64,000 nucleotides of DNA, taken from the NCBI RefSeq assembly GCF_014647475.1, contig NZ_BMPG01000003.1:1-64000 (forward strand). The letters are read 5' to 3'. Positions 8,161-18,654 of this stretch are shown one piece after another (position 1 is the first letter of the stretch; every line of letters begins with the position of its first letter). The position numbers and the translations under genes are program-made. The notes under the pieces were generated by a model, which made no database searches, was not told the DNA's origin, and saw only the letters and a list, made by a program, of their open reading frames with translations. Source of the stretch: Halocalculus aciditolerans. Lineage in GTDB: Archaea > Halobacteriota > Halobacteria > Halobacteriales > Halobacteriaceae.

Positions 8161-9662
8161 ATGTCGCTCCGCGTGGATTGGCGGGTGAGCGTGGCGCTGA
8201 TGGGAATGGTCGTGAAGTGGCTGTGGGTGCCGTTGTGTCTGCCGCTGGCGCTCGCGCTCTACGACGGGACGGCGGTGGTGCCGTTCGCGGTGCCGATGGT
8301 GGGGGCGGCGGTCGCGGGAGCGGGGTTGGAGCGACTGACCGGGAAGCGCGAGTTGGAGGTGCGAGAGGCGTTCTTGATGGTGGCGTTGACGTGGTTGAGC
8401 GTGGCGGTGGTGGGGGCGGTGCCGTTCGTGCTGGCGGGCGTGGGGACGATTGCTGAGCCGGTGAACGCGCTGTTCGAGAGCATGAGCGGGGTGACGACGA
8501 CGGGGGCGACGGTGCTCGTGGATTTCGACGCGCACTCGCGGGCGGTGTTGTTGTGGCGGTCGACGCTCCAGTGGCTGGGCGGGCTGGGGATCCTGGTGTT
8601 GGCGACGGCGGTGTTGAGTCAGCTCTCGGTCGGCGGGGCGCAGTTGATGGAGACGGAGACGCAGACGCAGGACGTCACGCGGTTGACGCCGAAGATCTCG
8701 GAGACGGCGGCGTTGCTGTGGAAGCTCTACATCGGGTTGACGGCGCTGCAGGTGGGCGTGCTCTACGCGCTGCATCTGGTCGGGTTCGCGCCGTCGATGA
8801 CGGCGTTCGACGCGGTGGCGCACGCGTTCACGACGATTTCGACGAGCGGGTTCTCGCCGCGCGGGGCGAGCATCGCGGCGTTCTCGCCGGCGGTGCAGTG
8901 GGTCATCATCCCCTTCATGGTGACGGGGGCGACGAGTTTCATTCTGCTCTACGCGGTGACGCGGGGCGAGTTCTCGCGGCTCCGGGAGAGCGAGGAGTTC
9001 CGGTTCTACCTCGGGGTGCTCGCGCTCTTCACGCTGGCTATCGCGGGGATTCGCGTGCTGAACGCGCCGCCGGGAGCGGAGATAGGGGTCGAGGCGACGG
9101 CGCGGCACACGCTCTTCCAGGTGGTGTCGATAGTGACGACGACGGGGTACGCGAGCACGGACTTCAATCTCTGGACGCCGGGGGCGAAGCACCTGCTCTT
9201 CCTCTGTATGTTCATCGGCGGGATGGCGGGGAGCACGACGTGTTCGATCAAGGCGTTCCGGTGGCTCGTCGTGTTGAAGACGTTCCGTCGCGACCTCCTG
9301 GTGTCGGCGTCGCCGAGCGTCGTGAAGCCGGTTCGGCTGACGGGGAGCGTCGTCGACGAGGACACGATTCGCGACATCTACTCGTACACGCTCGTCGGGC
9401 TGGTGTGTTTCGCGGCGGGTCGATTTTCGTCGTCGTGGACACGTCTCGGTCGGGGCTCGTGGTGTCGGAGTTCGAGGCGATGAGCGCGACGGCGTCGACG
9501 TTCTTCAACATCGGCCCGGCGTTCGGGCTGGCGGGCCCGCTCGCGAGCTACGAGCCGTTCCCGCGCTCGACGAAGGTCGCGATGACGCTCATGATGTGGG
9601 TGGGGCGCATCGAAATCATCCCGGTGCTCGTGTTGTTGACGCCGTCGTACTGGCGAGGGTGA
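8161..9662 (+). pseudogene. trkH: TrkH potassium transporter, frameshifted
   Basis: The sequence encodes a TrkH/KtrB-type potassium channel subunit of about 500 residues. Four pore segments are recognisable: MSGVTTTGATVL, TTISTSGFSPRG, SIVTTTGYASTDF and, after the frame change, SATASTFFNIGPAFG. The first frame runs from 8161 to a stop at 9483, but homology leaves it after VGLVCFAAG at about 9417; the remaining SIFVVVDTSRSG to SYWRG is read in the next frame to 9662. One missing G in the GGG at about 9417-9419 explains it. Either the gene is inactive, lacking the fourth pore, or this is a sequencing error. Confidence 0.88.
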
Positions 9663-9767
9663 GAGAGCACGGTCGAGTCGGCTCTTGGCGACGGAATCGG
9701 GAGCGTGTAGCAAGAGGGCGTCAGTCGGGGATGGGGAAGGCGTCAGTCAGCGGAGCACGTGCGGCCG

Positions 9768-9992
9768 TCAGTTGGGCGTGTGGTCGCGGCCGGCGACGAG
9801 GGCGAGGACGTTGGCGGCGAAGAGAGGGACGAGCGTCAGCGGGTCGGTCGTACCGGTGAGGGTGAGGGCGAGAACGGCGAACGGGAGAGCGACCGCGCTC
9901 CAGAACGCGATGGCGCGGACTGGGCGGAGTGCGACGCGGGCGGTGCGGCTCGCGTAGCGGTCGAGGACGGTCGTGGGTTGGCGGGTCGACAT
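9768..9992 (-). CDS. Small two-helix membrane protein
   Basis: A 74-residue protein with a basic N-terminal segment (MSTRQPTTVLDRYASR) and two hydrophobic stretches, AIAFWSAVALPFAVLAL and PLTLVPLFAANVLALVAG, so it is likely a small integral membrane protein. No family recognised. A longer reading from 10064 is open, but the ATG at 9992 follows a TATATGG box at about 10033-10039 and gives a compact protein. Function unknown. Confidence 0.6.
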   Translation of the reverse strand: MSTRQPTTVLDRYASRTARVALRPVRAIAFWSAVALPFAVLALTLTGTTDPLTLVPLFAANVLALVAGRDHTPN

Positions 9993-10214
9993 CTGGCGTG
10001 TGCCTCCACTTCTGTCCAGGGACCGCGACCCCATATACCCGACAGGCCCTTGAGGTGTTTTCACGGCGAGAAAGCGCGTGAACTCGGCGAGTGAGACGTT
10101 TCGAGAGATATTTAGACGCTTTACCGAGCGTTTTGCGGTCTTCTCGTGGCTGGTGCGGGTGTGGCCGTCGATTCGGGCGCGGGTTCGGTGGGGAGGGGAC
10201 GCCCACGCCGTTAA

Positions 10215-10369
10215 TCAACTAGCGTTGAACTACTGCAACTGTGGTTGGCAACTTTTATGGGTGGGCGGCGCGGACAGGAGTGTACACCCGCCGGGGCGTC
10301 GTCCCGGACGGACAGACGGTAGCGAGAGACACGAGCAGCACCGGCTATCGGAACGACGACTACGACACT
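10215..10369 (+). promoter_or_regulatory. Promoter and leader of the nrdAB operon
   Basis: CTTTTATGG at about 10251-10259 is the likely TATA box, giving a start near 10280 and a leader of about 90 nt before nrdA. Upstream lies ACTAGCGTTGAACTA, a motif that recurs as ACTAGAGTTGAATTA at 15172-15186 in the thioesterase promoter. No classic NrdR box was seen. Confidence 0.45.
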
Positions 10370-12817
10370 ATGAGCCACGCGACCACCGACAGCGACGCGA
10401 CCGTCCGGCGACTGCTGGACGACGCACGAACAGCCACCGAGATCGAGATCGAAATCGACGAGCTCGTCGAGGACGCCGAGCGCGGTCTGCCGAGCGACCC
10501 GACGCGCGAGCAGCGCTACGAGGCCGCCATCGGCGCGGCGACGGCCCGCGCGGAACGCGGCCCCGCCTACGACGACCTCGCCGCCGCGCTCCACCGACGC
10601 CAGTACGAGGAGACGCACTTCGGCGAGCCGCTCTCCGGCTTCGACCGCGATAAGGCGTATCGAGCGGCGTTCGTCGAGAACCTCCGCGAAGCCGACGAAC
10701 ACGGCCTCCTCGACGAGCGCATGCTCGACACCTTCGACCTCGACGCGCTCGCCGACGAGCTGGAACCGGAGCGCGACCACGACTTCGGCTACATGGCGCT
10801 CGACACCCTCCACCAGCGCTACTACCTCCGCGAGGGGCCGGACAGCGAGCCCTTAGAGCTCCCGCAGGCCTTCTGGATGCGGGTCGCGATGGGGCTCGCG
10901 CTCGAAGAGGACGACCCGCAAGCGCGCGCGGTCGAGTTCTACGGCGTCCTCTCCCGCTTCGAGTTCACGCCCTCGACGCCGACGCTCTTCCACGCGGGCA
11001 CCGCCCACCCTCAGCTCTCCTCGTGCTACCTCACGACGATGGAGGACGACCTGGAGGGAATCTTCGACGGCTACAAGGGCCACGCGAAGCTCTCGAAGTG
11101 GAGCGGCGGCCTCGGGAACGACTGGACGAACGTCCGCGCCGCCGGCAGCCGCATCGAATCCACCGGCGTCGAGTCGACGGGCGTCGTCCCCTTCCTCCGT
11201 ATCTCGAACGACGTCACGTCCGCCATCAATCGCTCCGGGAAGCGCCGCGGGGCCGCCGCCGCCTATCTCGCCCCGTGGCATCTCGACTACCCGGACTTCC
11301 TCGACCTCAAGCGGAACACGGGCGACGAGCGCCGCCGCACGCCGGACATGAACACCGCGGCGTGGATCCCCGACCTCTTCATGGAACGCGTCGAAGAAGG
11401 CGGCGAGTGGACGCTCTTCTCGCCGAACGAGGTGCCGGAGCTCCACGAGACCTACGGCGAGGAGTTCCGCGAGCAGTACGAGAAGTACGAGGAGAAGGCG
11501 GAGAACGGCGAACTCCGGCAGTACGAGACGCGCGACGCCGAGGCACTCTGGCGGCAGACGCTCACGCGGCTCTTCGAGACCGGCCACCCGTGGATTACGT
11601 TCAAGGACCCGTCCAACATCCGGTCGCCGCAGGACCACGAGGGCGTCGTCCACTCGTCCAATCTCTGCACGGAAATCACGCTGAACACGAGCGAGGACGA
11701 AACCGCAGTGTGCAACCTCGGGAGCGTGAACTTCGAGACGCACGTCTCTGATTCCGAGCTCGACCGCGAGCGCCTCGCGGAGACCATCGAGACGGCGATG
11801 CGGATGCTCGACAACGTCGTCGACCTCTGCTTCTACCCCACCGAAAAGGCCGAGCGCTCGAACATGCGCCATCGGCCCGTCGGCCTCGGCGTGATGGGGT
11901 TCCACGCGGCCCTGATGGCCTGCGGGATTCCGATGCGGAGCGAAGACGCCGTCGAGAAGGCGAACCGGTGGCAGGAGTTCGTCTCCTACCACGCCATCCT
12001 CGAATCCTCGAAGCTCGCGAAAGAGCGGGGGACGTACGACTCCTACGAGGGGTCGAAGTGGGACCGCGGACTCCTCCCGCAGGACACCGTCGACGTGCTG
12101 GAAGAAGAGCGGGGTCGGGAGATTCCGACGGACCGCTCGGAGTCGATGGACTGGTTCGTCGTGCGCGAGCACGTCGCCGAGCACGGGATGCGGAACTCGA
12201 ACACGATGGCGGTCGCGCCGACGGCGACCGTCTCCACCATCAACGGCACGACGCCGAGCATCGAGCCGGTGTACGCGAACCTCTACGTGAAGTCGAACAT
12301 GAGCGGCGATTTCACGATTCGGAACGACTACCTCGTCGACGACCTCGAAGAGCGCGGTCTCTGGGACGAGGACCTCCGCGACCGCCTGAAGTACCACGAC
12401 GGCTCCGTGCAGGAGATCGACCGCGTTCCCGACGACCTCCAGGAGCTCTACCGGGGGGCGTTCGAAATCGACCCGCGCCACCAGCTCCGCCTCACGGCCC
12501 ACCGGGGGACGTGGATCGACCAGTCGATTTCACATAACGTCTTCTTCCCGAGCACGGACGGGAGCCTGCTCGACGACGTCTACCGCGAAGCCTGGAAGCT
12601 CGGCGTGAAGACGACCTACTACCTGCGGACGCTCGGCGCGTCTCAGTTCGAGAAGTCCACTCTCGACATGCACGAGTACGGGAAAACCCAACATCGGGGC
12701 GACGACGCGGGAGACGGAAGCGGCGAGACCGCGGCCGACGGCGGCGAGCCGAAGGGCGAGAGCGGGGGGGACGAGCTCTGCCGGGTCGAAGACCCGACCT
12801 GTGAGGCCTGTCAATGA
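10370..12817 (+). CDS. nrdA: Ribonucleoside-diphosphate reductase, large subunit
   Basis: The catalytic alpha subunit of class I ribonucleotide reductase, reducing ribonucleoside diphosphates to deoxyribonucleotides. About 815 residues from the ATG at 10370. Active-site features: SSCYLTTMED (first redox Cys), SSNLCTEITL (Cys and Glu), AVCNLGSVN (second redox Cys), the PTATVSTINGTTPSIEP phosphate-binding segment, the radical-relay Tyr pair in TTYYLRTLGAS, and the C-terminal Cys tail CRVEDPTCEACQ that reduces the active site. I do not see a clear N-terminal ATP-cone, so allosteric activity control may be absent. The stop overlaps the nrdB start (ATGA), so the two subunits are co-translated. The longer open frame upstream is rejected because it precedes the predicted transcript start. 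Confidence 0.95.
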   Translation: MSHATTDSDATVRRLLDDARTATEIEIEIDELVEDAERGLPSDPTREQRYEAAIGAATARAERGPAYDDLAAALHRRQYEETHFGEPLSGFDRDKAYRAAFVENLREADEHGLLDERMLDTFDLDALADELEPERDHDFGYMALDTLHQRYYLREGPDSEPLELPQAFWMRVAMGLALEEDDPQARAVEFYGVLSRFEFTPSTPTLFHAGTAHPQLSSCYLTTMEDDLEGIFDGYKGHAKLSKWSGGLGNDWTNVRAAGSRIESTGVESTGVVPFLRISNDVTSAINRSGKRRGAAAAYLAPWHLDYPDFLDLKRNTGDERRRTPDMNTAAWIPDLFMERVEEGGEWTLFSPNEVPELHETYGEEFREQYEKYEEKAENGELRQYETRDAEALWRQTLTRLFETGHPWITFKDPSNIRSPQDHEGVVHSSNLCTEITLNTSEDETAVCNLGSVNFETHVSDSELDRERLAETIETAMRMLDNVVDLCFYPTEKAERSNMRHRPVGLGVMGFHAALMACGIPMRSEDAVEKANRWQEFVSYHAILESSKLAKERGTYDSYEGSKWDRGLLPQDTVDVLEEERGREIPTDRSESMDWFVVREHVAEHGMRNSNTMAVAPTATVSTINGTTPSIEPVYANLYVKSNMSGDFTIRNDYLVDDLEERGLWDEDLRDRLKYHDGSVQEIDRVPDDLQELYRGAFEIDPRHQLRLTAHRGTWIDQSISHNVFFPSTDGSLLDDVYREAWKLGVKTTYYLRTLGASQFEKSTLDMHEYGKTQHRGDDAGDGSGETAADGGEPKGESGGDELCRVEDPTCEACQ

Positions 12818-13803
12818 TTCTGGATCACGACGCCGAACACGACCCGAACAAGATACTGCCCATCGACTACGACTGGGCGCGCGAGTATTACGAGGCGGGC
12901 GTGGCGAACAACTGGGTGCCCGCCGAAGTGCCGATGGGGGACGACGTCCGCCAGTGGCAGGGCGACGAGCTCAGCGACGCGGAGCGCCAGCTCGTCGAGT
13001 GGAACCTCGGGTTCTTCTCGACGGCGGAGTCCCTCACGGCGAACAACATCGTGCTCGCGCTCTACGAGTACATCACCGCGCCCGAGTGCCGGCAGTACCT
13101 CCTGCGGCAGGCCTACGAGGAGGCGATTCACACGGACACGTTCATCTACTGCTGCGATAGCCTGGGGTTCGAGCCGGACTACCTCTACGGGATGTACGAC
13201 CGCATTCCGAGCATCGAGGCGAAAGACGAGTTCGTCGTCGACCTCACGCAGACCGTCGACGACGACGATTTCACCATCGAGACGGACGACGACCTCCGCG
13301 AGTTCCTCCGCGACCTCGTCGGGTTCTACGTCATCATGGAGGGCGTGTTCTTCTACGCGGGCTTCGCGATGATGCTCGGCCTAAAAAGACAAGGAAAGAT
13401 GGCGGGCGTGGGCCAGCAGTTCGAGTACATCATGCGCGACGAATCCCTCCACGTCGGGTTCGGCGTGGACGTCATCAATCAGATCCGCGAGGAGCACCCG
13501 GGCGTCTGGACGGACGAGTTCGAGCAGGAGATCACGGACCTCGTTACGGAGGCCGTGGAGTTAGAGCAGATTTACGCGCGGGAGGCCTGCCCGGACGGTC
13601 TCGTCGGGATGAGCGCGGACGGCTTCGCGGACTACGTCGAGTACGTCGCGGACCGCCGCCTCGGCCAGCTCGGCATCGACGAGGCCTACGGGACGGGTAA
13701 TCCGTTCCCGTGGATGAGCGAGCAGGCCGACCTGAACAAGGAGAAGAACTTCTTCGAGACGCAGGTGACGGAGTACCAGCAGGGCGGCCAGCTCGACTGG
13801 TAA
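12814..13803 (+). CDS. nrdB: Ribonucleoside-diphosphate reductase, small subunit, class Ic-like
   Basis: The radical-generating beta subunit, 329 residues. Metal ligands are visible: Glu72 in FFSTAESL, Glu103 and His106 in EEAIHTDTF, Glu in the EGVFFYAG helix, and Glu and His in RDESLHVGF. Position 110, four residues after His106, is Phe where class Ia enzymes have the radical Tyr (E. coli Tyr122), and the first ligand is Glu rather than Asp84. Both substitutions are diagnostic of the Chlamydia-type R2c subunit, which stores its oxidising equivalent in a Mn(IV)/Fe(III) cluster. That metal assignment is inferred from family knowledge. Translationally coupled to nrdA. Confidence 0.93.
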   Translation: MILDHDAEHDPNKILPIDYDWAREYYEAGVANNWVPAEVPMGDDVRQWQGDELSDAERQLVEWNLGFFSTAESLTANNIVLALYEYITAPECRQYLLRQAYEEAIHTDTFIYCCDSLGFEPDYLYGMYDRIPSIEAKDEFVVDLTQTVDDDDFTIETDDDLREFLRDLVGFYVIMEGVFFYAGFAMMLGLKRQGKMAGVGQQFEYIMRDESLHVGFGVDVINQIREEHPGVWTDEFEQEITDLVTEAVELEQIYAREACPDGLVGMSADGFADYVEYVADRRLGQLGIDEAYGTGNPFPWMSEQADLNKEKNFFETQVTEYQQGGQLDW

Positions 13804-13854
13804 GCGCTCGAAAAAGTCCGAACGTTTACGCGGTTCCGCGATGACGGACCGGAC

Positions 13855-14637
13855 GTGCCCGCCCTGAAATACGTCCTCGCTGGCGTGTTCGCCCTCCTCC
13901 TCGTCGGCGCGGCCGTCGGCGTCGCCGACCCGTTCTACGCGCCGCCGACCGCCGAGCCCGTCGACGCGAGCGACGCACCCCGCGACATGGCTGTGGACGC
14001 CCTCGACGCGACCGCGCACGGCGACTACCGCGTCGACTGGGCCGTCTCCTGCGACGACCGTGACTGGTACGAGCGCGACGGTCAGTGCGTCTTCCAGCGC
14101 TACCACGTCGAGCACAGCGAGCGCGAGTACATCGCGGACAACGGCGCGCCGTTCGGCGGCGTCGGTCCCGACGTCTACGCCAGCGAAGCCGGGTACGCCG
14201 CGTACAACGCGTCGAGCGGCGAGCACGTCGCGTCGAGCGCGGTCCTCCTCTGGGACAATCGCGTGTTCAACAAGAGCCGAATCGCCGACGCCGTCGTCGC
14301 GCTGAACGCCACGGTCACGGAAACCCGAGGGAACGGGACGGTCGTCCTCACGGTGGAGAACGACCGCCTCGTCTACGGCATCGCGTCGAACGCCCTCCCG
14401 AACCCGGAGCGACCGCCGGACGGCTTCGAGGGCGCGCTCACGCTCCGCGTCGACGCCGAGACGGGGTGGCTCCAGCGCGTCACGACGACCACCCGCTACC
14501 CGACGGAGAACGCCACCGGCTCGACGACGTACTACTACGACCGCTGGGGGAACACGACCGTCGAGCGGCCATCTGGGGCGGACCGCGCGCCGCTCGCGTG
14601 GCTGCGCGACGCCATCAACTGGGAGTACCGACCGTAG
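13855..14637 (+). CDS. Membrane-anchored extracellular protein, function unknown
   Basis: A 260-residue protein starting at GTG. The N-terminal YVLAGVFALLLVGAAVGVA is a single hydrophobic segment, a signal peptide or anchor, and the rest is acidic and probably outside the cell. It has Cys residues (SCDD, GQCVF) that may form a disulphide, and repeated Asn-x-Thr/Ser sites. It ends ...TTYYYDRWGNTTVERP. The family resembles haloarchaeal secreted proteins of unknown role. It lies 51 nt after nrdB but is probably not functionally linked. Confidence 0.65.
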   Translation: MPALKYVLAGVFALLLVGAAVGVADPFYAPPTAEPVDASDAPRDMAVDALDATAHGDYRVDWAVSCDDRDWYERDGQCVFQRYHVEHSEREYIADNGAPFGGVGPDVYASEAGYAAYNASSGEHVASSAVLLWDNRVFNKSRIADAVVALNATVTETRGNGTVVLTVENDRLVYGIASNALPNPERPPDGFEGALTLRVDAETGWLQRVTTTTRYPTENATGSTTYYYDRWGNTTVERPSGADRAPLAWLRDAINWEYRP

Positions 14638-14658
14638 CGGCGGTGAGATGCAGACGTG

Positions 14659-15135
14659 TCAGGGGGCGGCGGCGAGGGCGCGGCGGCGGTCGAGGGCTTC
14701 TTCGCGGAGGGCGGTCTGGTCGTCGGTGGGGCAGGCGAGGTCGGGGACGCTCGTGGGGTGTTCGTCGGCGTCGAGCGCGACGAAAGTGAAGAGGGAGGCG
14801 GCGGCTTCGTGGCGTTCGTTTTCGGCGGGGCGTTCGGCGTGGACGGTGACGAGGACGTCCATGCTGGTGTCGCCGGTGTCGAAGACGTAGGCGGTGACGG
14901 CGACGACGTCTCCGAGGTCGATGGGGCCGCGGAAGTCGACGTGGTCCATGGAGGCGGTGACGACCTGTTCGCGGGCGAAGCGGCGGGCGGCGATAGCGCC
15001 GGTGATGTCCATCCAGTGGAGGACGGTGCCGCCGAGGGCGCGGCCGAGGTTGTTCGTGTGGTTGGGCATGAGGATGCGCGTCGTTTCGGTGTAGGAGTCG
15101 GCGAGAGTCGTCGTGTCGTGGTCGCTAGTCGCCAT
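14659..15135 (-). CDS. Acyl-CoA thioesterase, hotdog fold
   Basis: A 158-residue acyl-CoA hydrolase of the YciA/BACH hotdog family. Seen: the motif NHTNNLGRALGGTVLHWMD, with the conserved Gly-rich helix entry, MDHVDFRGPIDLGDVVAVTA as second motif, and DTSMDVLVTVHAE. It would hydrolyse acyl-CoA to free acid and CoA in the cytoplasm. The ATG at 15135 is chosen over an upstream one at 15171 because GTTTTATCGG, a TATA box, sits 25-33 nt before it. Single gene. Confidence 0.9.
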   Translation of the reverse strand: MATSDHDTTTLADSYTETTRILMPNHTNNLGRALGGTVLHWMDITGAIAARRFAREQVVTASMDHVDFRGPIDLGDVVAVTAYVFDTGDTSMDVLVTVHAERPAENERHEAAASLFTFVALDADEHPTSVPDLACPTDDQTALREEALDRRRALAAAP

Positions 15136-15198
15136 TGGTCGAGGGCAGGCGCTCGCACCCGATAAAACCACTAGAGTTGAATTAAGTAAAGTGAACTT

Positions 15199-17235
<2,037 letters not shown>

Positions 17236-17381
17236 CTATCCCGTACTGCGTGGAGGACGCGTTTCACTATGGGGGTTCCAGCGATTCCCCGACGCGACTC
17301 TCGGGAGGGGGATAGAGACGTCCGGAGAGCGCAATACCCCTCCCGAGGAACGCTCTTGGGTGTCGCGTCCGAATCACGGGT

Positions 17382-17639
17382 ATGGGACACGCAGTTGTGC
17401 TCACCTGTCCGCGCTGTGGCGCTGAACGAGCGGTCGAGGCCGACGGGACCGCGAGCGCGAAAGCGGGACTGCTCCAGGTCGCCACCGACCACCTCGACGA
17501 CCACGCCATCCGGGAGACCAAGGCGGCGCTCACGAAGCACGCGATGGTCGGTCGCGCCGACGAGCGCGAGGTCGACGACGCGCGCTTCGGAGAGTGGCTG
17601 CCCGGCGACGCGGCGGCGGACACACCGCAGACGGCCTAA
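17382..17639 (+). CDS. Small CxxC zinc-binding protein
   Basis: An 85-residue acidic protein beginning MGHAVVLTCPRCG. One CPRC knuckle is followed by histidines in ATDHLDDHA that could complete a metal site. Small proteins of this type are common in haloarchaea with unknown function. The stop overlaps the end of the convergent gene by 4 nt. No operon partner. Confidence 0.7.
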   Translation: MGHAVVLTCPRCGAERAVEADGTASAKAGLLQVATDHLDDHAIRETKAALTKHAMVGRADEREVDDARFGEWLPGDAAADTPQTA

Positions 17640-18193
17640 TCGAGGAAGTTCCCGAGGAGGCGGTCGCCGACGGCGAGAACGATCAGGGCACCGAGGAAGT
17701 CGAAGAGCAGGTCGAACGCCGTATCCCGGGTGCCGTAGGGGACGAGAATGGGTTCGACGCCGAAGCGGTCGGCGACGGCGTGAATCGCGAACTCGATGAG
17801 TTCCCAGCCGACGCCGACGACGGCGACCGCGCCGATAACGCGTGGTCGTGGGTCCCGCCCGCGGCGGCGCGCCACGACGTGCACGATACCCGCCAGCAGC
17901 GTCGCGGAATGCGTGTGCGTCACGTGGTCCCACCACCAGACGTCGTCGTACGGGCCGAGCATCCCCGCCGAGTGCGTCAACATCGCCGCGTCGGCGTACA
18001 CGCGCTGCCACGGCCGAAACTCGACGCCGAACACCCGCTCGAAGAGCCCGGGGAGGAACGTCGCCGCGAACGCCAGCGCGGCGTTCACGACAGCGCCCGG
18101 GCTCCGACGGCGCGCCCCCAGCGCCAACACCCCGAGGATACCGAACCGAATACCGCGTTCGACCTCACGGGCCGCGTCCTCTCTCGACGTCAC
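17636..18193 (-). CDS. YjdF/DUF2238-like integral membrane protein
   Basis: A 185-residue membrane protein with about five hydrophobic segments. The motifs DHVTHTHSATLLAG, GWELIEFAIH and TAFDLLFDFLGALI match the DUF2238/YjdF group, whose members share WE and DxxxD-type residues in membrane helices. Function is unknown in the family. The gene converges on the small zinc protein and has a long upstream intergenic region. Confidence 0.75.
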   Translation of the reverse strand: MTSREDAAREVERGIRFGILGVLALGARRRSPGAVVNAALAFAATFLPGLFERVFGVEFRPWQRVYADAAMLTHSAGMLGPYDDVWWWDHVTHTHSATLLAGIVHVVARRRGRDPRPRVIGAVAVVGVGWELIEFAIHAVADRFGVEPILVPYGTRDTAFDLLFDFLGALIVLAVGDRLLGNFLD

Positions 18194-18654
18194 GTATCAC
18201 TCGAACGGAGAACTCCCGCCGAGAAATACCTTCGCGACGTATCACCACGAACGCCACAGCCGAAGACCGACGGTGAAGCGTCGACGACGAGCGAGCGAAT
18301 AGTAGTCAGTTTACTGGGTATTAGTTCTAACAGTCTGTTTCAGTATGATTCTCGGTGAGAGGAGGCGATTCACACGCCTCTGATCGAGAGTGTACTCTTC
18401 ATAGGCCTCAGTTCGGCTGTATCGGATTCTTCCTCCGTCGTCGTCAAGTGGTTATCGGCGTCGGTCAATAGCGAGAGCGAACGCTGCTGTTCGGGTTTCT
18501 AGGTCGGTTTAGCGCCGTTTTCGGTGTGCCTTCGAGGTCGAGACGTAGAAATATAGTTATATAGATAGAACAGTCGTATATACTATCTGTCTATCTGTAG
18601 TTTGTGTAGTTACCGGGTGGGAGAGGGGGGACGAGGTGGAGGCGGTGGTGAGGG
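18194..18654. other. Gene-free intergenic region with AT-rich hairpin
   Basis: No gene seen. It contains the upstream region of the YjdF-like gene on the left. At about 18549-18600 there is an AT-rich block with ATAGATAG facing CTATCTGTCTAT across a TATATA-rich loop, which can form a hairpin just beyond the stop of the symporter gene and may be its terminator. Confidence 0.45.
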
